Below, one piece after another: positions 6,863 to 8,885 of a DNA stretch of 8,885 bases. The notes beneath the pieces were generated by a model that ran no database searches, had not been told where the DNA came from, and was given only the letters and a program-made list of their open reading frames with translations. The stretch covers positions 1 through 8,885 of the forward strand of contig DPSI01000326.1 of assembly GCA_003527165.1 (NCBI GenBank), given 5' to 3'. The stretch is from Pseudomonas sp. (GTDB lineage: Bacteria; Pseudomonadota; Gammaproteobacteria; Pseudomonadales; Pseudomonadaceae). The first letter of the stretch is position 1; the number at the start of each line of letters is the position of its first letter. A program made the position numbers and the translations under genes.

Positions 6863-7651
6863 ATGATTTCGGACACTCTGATCGATGCCGTGCGCAATGC
6901 CCGCGACATTGTCGTTTTCACCGGCGCTGGCGTCTCGGCCGAAAGCGGCGTTCCGACCTTTCGCGACTCGCTGACCGGCCTCTGGGAGCGCTTCGACGCC
7001 ACCTCGCTGGCAACCCCCGACGCCTTCCGTGCCGACCCCGCGTTGGTCTGGGGCTGGTACGAATGGCGGCGCATGAAGGTCCTGCAGGCCCAGCCGAACC
7101 CCGCGCACCGGGCCATCGCCGAGCTGGCTCGGCAGGTACCCCGCCTCACCCTCGTTTCGCAGAATGTGGATGATCTGCATGAGCGCGCCGGCAGCATCGG
7201 TGTCATCCATCTTCATGGCAGCCTGCATCAGCCTCGCTGTTTCGATTGCGGCAAAGCCCCGAAAGAACCGCTGGGCGTGCCCGACGAACCGGAAGCTGGC
7301 CGTCGATTGCAGCCACCACGCTGTTCGGCCTGTGGCGGCCAGCTGCGCCCCGGTGTGGTCTGGTTCGGCGAGAGCCTACCCAGCAACGCCCTGAATGCCG
7401 CGTTCGCCGCCGCCCAGCGGTGCGACCTGCTGTTGTCGGTGGGCACGTCCGGCGTGGTCTACCCGGCTGCCGGGATACCAGTGCAGGCCTGGGAGTCCGG
7501 AGCTGTGGTCGTGCACGTCAATCCACAAGCGACGTGCAGCCATGGTGAACGTGAATATGCGTTGATCGGGCCAGCCGGAGAGCAGCTGCCGGAGCTTGTT
7601 CGTCAAGCGTTCGGCAGCCGCCAGCTTCCATCCCAGCATATCGCCGAATAA
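6863..7651 (+). CDS. cobB: NAD-dependent protein deacylase, sirtuin family (CobB class)
   Basis: Removes acyl groups from protein lysines using NAD+, giving nicotinamide and O-acyl-ADP-ribose; cytosolic. The 262 residues carry the full sirtuin set: GAGVSAESGVPTFR near the N-terminus binds NAD, QNVD at 100-103, the catalytic histidine H118 in HLHGS, and a zinc site of C126-x2-C129 and C154-x2-C157. Near the end, SVGTSGVVYPAAG and HVNPQ are the usual nucleotide-binding strands. Y66 and R69 in WYEWRR form the Y-x-x-R pair that in SIRT5 and E. coli CobB recognises succinyl- and malonyl-lysine, so this is a class III sirtuin and desuccinylation is likely; that is inference from motif. It is a single-gene unit: the yfcH remnant behind it and gstB ahead both read the other way. 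All key residues are present, so I expect it to be active. Confidence 0.95.
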   Translation: MISDTLIDAVRNARDIVVFTGAGVSAESGVPTFRDSLTGLWERFDATSLATPDAFRADPALVWGWYEWRRMKVLQAQPNPAHRAIAELARQVPRLTLVSQNVDDLHERAGSIGVIHLHGSLHQPRCFDCGKAPKEPLGVPDEPEAGRRLQPPRCSACGGQLRPGVVWFGESLPSNALNAAFAAAQRCDLLLSVGTSGVVYPAAGIPVQAWESGAVVVHVNPQATCSHGEREYALIGPAGEQLPELVRQAFGSRQLPSQHIAE

Positions 7652-7702
7652 CGCCAGAGCTCTCGACTGACTGAATAACGAGTCCGCCCAAATTGTCAGG
7701 CG

Positions 7703-8323
7703 CTAGGTCAGCGGTGTCATCACGGCGGTCTGAAAAGCCATCCTCTGCTGCAGGCGTCGATACCAGTCAAGAAGATGCGGATGCTCCGGACGCTCGATCG
7801 GCATCTCGAACCATGCGTAGGCAAAGCAACCCAGCGGAATGTCGCCCATGCCAAAGGACTCACCCGACAGGTACGGCTGTGCTGCCAGGGCACGATCGGC
7901 GATGGCAAGCAGGTTGCCGCTCTGCTCCAGTGCCGCTTGCACCGCAGCCATGTCACGCTGTTCCGGGGCGGTGCGCACGATGTTCCAGAACAGCGGGCGG
8001 AACGGTGCCGCCAGGGATGACGTTACCCAGTCCATCCATTTGTCGGCCCCGGCACGCTGGCGCGGATTGGCATTCCACAGCGTCTCTTCGCCATATTGCG
8101 CCGCCAGGTAGCGGACGATGGCATTGGACTCCCAGAGCACCAGTTCGCCATCTTGCAGGCATGGCACCAGGCGATTCGGATTCATCGCAGCATAATCGGA
8201 CTCATCGACTACGCCGAAGGCGCCACCCGCATCGATGCGTGTATAGGGAACACCGAGCTCTTCCAGACACCAAAGCGCCTTCTTCACATTGGTTGAGTTG
8301 ATCCGGCCCCAGAGCTTCACCAT
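7703..8323 (-). CDS. gstB: Glutathione S-transferase, GstB-like
   Basis: A 206-residue cytosolic glutathione transferase very like E. coli GstB (YliJ, 208 residues), a protein reported to act on small halogenated acids such as bromoacetate; the substrate here is unknown. The thioredoxin-like N-terminal half starts MVKLWGRINSTNVKKALW, carries the cis-proline region NRLVPCL (P54) and the glutathione-binding WESNAIVRYLAAQYG (E65, S66), then joins an all-helical C-terminal half with the N-capping stretch FGMGDIPLGCFAY. The active-site loop is INSTNVKK, where many GSTs have a catalytic tyrosine, serine or cysteine close to the N-terminus. The ATG at 8323 has GAGGG seven bases upstream, and homology begins exactly there, so a longer reading from 8470 is not used. 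It converges with the sirtuin gene over a 51-base gap with no clear terminator. The helicase gene upstream reads the same way, 212 bases distant. Confidence 0.93.
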   Translation of the reverse strand: MVKLWGRINSTNVKKALWCLEELGVPYTRIDAGGAFGVVDESDYAAMNPNRLVPCLQDGELVLWESNAIVRYLAAQYGEETLWNANPRQRAGADKWMDWVTSSLAAPFRPLFWNIVRTAPEQRDMAAVQAALEQSGNLLAIADRALAAQPYLSGESFGMGDIPLGCFAYAWFEMPIERPEHPHLLDWYRRLQQRMAFQTAVMTPLT

Positions 8324-8330
8324 CCGTCTA

Positions 8331-8335
8331 CCCTC
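8331..8335 (-). promoter_or_regulatory. Ribosome binding site deciding the gstB start
   Basis: GAGGG on the minus strand lies seven bases before the ATG at 8323. This supports the short start and argues against extension to 8470. Confidence 0.6.
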
Positions 8336-8409
8336 ATATCCACCGACGCTTCGCGCCAAAGCTTGAACCCTAGCCGTAAACCGGTGACATCCGCTAGCAG
8401 TGCAGCCTT

Positions 8410-8447
8410 GGTGGCGCATGGAATATCTGCCAAGGCGCTGCGCCACC
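8410..8447. repeat. 9-bp perfect inverted repeat upstream of gstB
   Basis: GGTGGCGCA at 8410-8418 and TGCGCCACC at 8439-8447 are exact reverse complements with 20 bases between them; the half-site centres are 29 bases apart. The repeat lies about 90 bases upstream of gstB in non-coding DNA. It could be an operator or an RNA stem, but about one such repeat is expected by chance in a window this size. Confidence 0.3.
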
Positions 8448-8535
8448 TGGATGCCAACCCGCATCGCCATTTTCGAAAAACGTTCGCGGTGGGCCGCCCT
8501 TGCGTATGCAAGTACATGGCGCCGTTTGCGTGTTG

Positions 8536-8885
8536 CTAGCGGTTCTTTCCCCGGCCTGTCAGCAGCCGCGTTGGACCTTGGGCTTTCTGGGTAAACCAGA
8601 GCACCCGGCTCACACCGCGGGTGATCGCCACATAGGCCAGACGGTGGCTCTCATCGGCCATGGCCTGGTCGTAGCTGTTACGAAAGAAACCCGAATAGGC
8701 ATACAGCGCATTGCGCAACGGATGCTTTTCCGGCGGCATGCAGTCGTCGACGATGATCGCAACCTCCGCCTGCAGCCCCTTCGCCCGGTGAATCGTGTAC
8801 GCCTTGACTGGCAGCTTCTTGTCCAGCTGTGCCTGGATCGCCCGCAGCGGCTCGTTGCGTCGGCTCAATAGCAGAACCGCATTAC
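8536..8885 (-). CDS. UvrD/Rep-type (superfamily 1) DNA helicase, C-terminal end only
   Basis: The last 115 complete codons of a gene entering from the right edge, ending at TAG 8536-8538. Two conserved helicase motifs are visible. Motif V is YTIHRAKGLQAE (visible residues 29-40), the T-x-H-x-x-KG-L pattern of UvrD, Rep and helicase IV. Motif VI is ESHRLAYVAITRG (visible residues 78-90), where R89 should be the arginine that contacts ATP. Between them, the stretch ending in GFFRNSYDQAMAD is not one I can assign. The protein ends only about 25 residues after motif VI with a basic tail, unlike E. coli UvrD or Rep, which continue much further; that fits a helicase IV-like or smaller UvrD_C_2-type enzyme. 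An ATP-driven 3'-to-5' DNA unwinding role is inferred from the family. The motor motifs I-IV lie outside the window, so the subfamily and activity cannot be settled. Confidence 0.85.
   Translation of the reverse strand, partial: NAVLLLSRRNEPLRAIQAQLDKKLPVKAYTIHRAKGLQAEVAIIVDDCMPPEKHPLRNALYAYSGFFRNSYDQAMADESHRLAYVAITRGVSRVLWFTQKAQGPTRLLTGRGKNR

Noticed and set aside
7693..8301. A 202-codon plus-strand open frame opposite gstB
   Set aside because: The minus strand encodes the GstB-like protein with close family similarity; the plus frame is an arginine- and proline-rich shadow.
8470..8479. TTTTCGAAAA palindrome near a small GC hairpin and a five-T run after the helicase gene
   Set aside because: The stem (GCGG-CCGC) is only four pairs and the T-run is separated from it by five bases, so a terminator is not well supported.
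8317..8517. A 66-codon minus-strand frame between the helicase and gstB
   Set aside because: It has no ribosome site, overlaps the gstB start, and its sequence looks like translated non-coding DNA.
1..8885. Defence island, prophage or mobile element
   Set aside because: Sirtuin and helicase genes can occur in defence systems, but here they are separate, of housekeeping type, oppositely oriented, and no transposase, integrase, repeats or attachment sites are visible.

Overview
The window looks like chromosomal DNA of a high-GC gammaproteobacterium of the Pseudomonas type. The ferrochelatase, the PqqF protease and the pairing of hemH with a yfcH-type gene all read as Pseudomonadaceae. A Pseudomonas stutzeri-like species is my best guess, but it rests on remembered protein similarity, not a search. 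I see no transposase, integrase, CRISPR array, tRNA or rRNA.

Layout, left to right. (1) Bases 1-1545, minus strand: the N-terminal 515 codons of pqqF, an M16 zinc protease of pyrroloquinoline quinone maturation, running off the left edge. (2) Bases 1546-1985: a 440-base divergent intergenic region with a 14-bp perfect palindrome next to pqqF and a possible 18-codon ORF ending on the next gene's start. (3) Bases 1986-4679, plus strand: an 897-residue membrane c-di-GMP enzyme (LytS-type 5TM sensor, two PAS domains, GGDEF, EAL) starting at TTG. (4) Bases 4709-5734, minus strand: hemH, ferrochelatase, convergent with the previous gene across a 29-base gap that holds a hairpin. (5) Bases 5808-6706, minus strand: a yfcH-like (TIGR01777) sugar-epimerase-type gene that appears dead, with no start codon, a frameshift near 6668 and an in-frame TAG at 6417-6419. 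(6) Bases 6863-7651, plus strand: a sirtuin-type deacylase (CobB class). (7) Bases 7703-8323, minus strand: a GstB-like glutathione transferase. (8) Bases 8536-8885, minus strand: the last 115 codons of a UvrD/Rep-type helicase, entering from the right.

The genes do not form one pathway. They are mostly single-gene units of core metabolism and signalling: PQQ cofactor maturation, c-di-GMP turnover, the last step of heme synthesis, NAD-dependent deacylation, glutathione chemistry and DNA unwinding. The only likely co-transcribed pair was yfcH-hemH, and yfcH is now broken. I did not find a clear new multi-gene system. The points most worth a second look are the three independent lesions in yfcH, the TTGA overlap between a small leucine-rich ORF and the c-di-GMP gene, and a cysteine-rich segment in HemH that may hold an iron-sulfur cluster.
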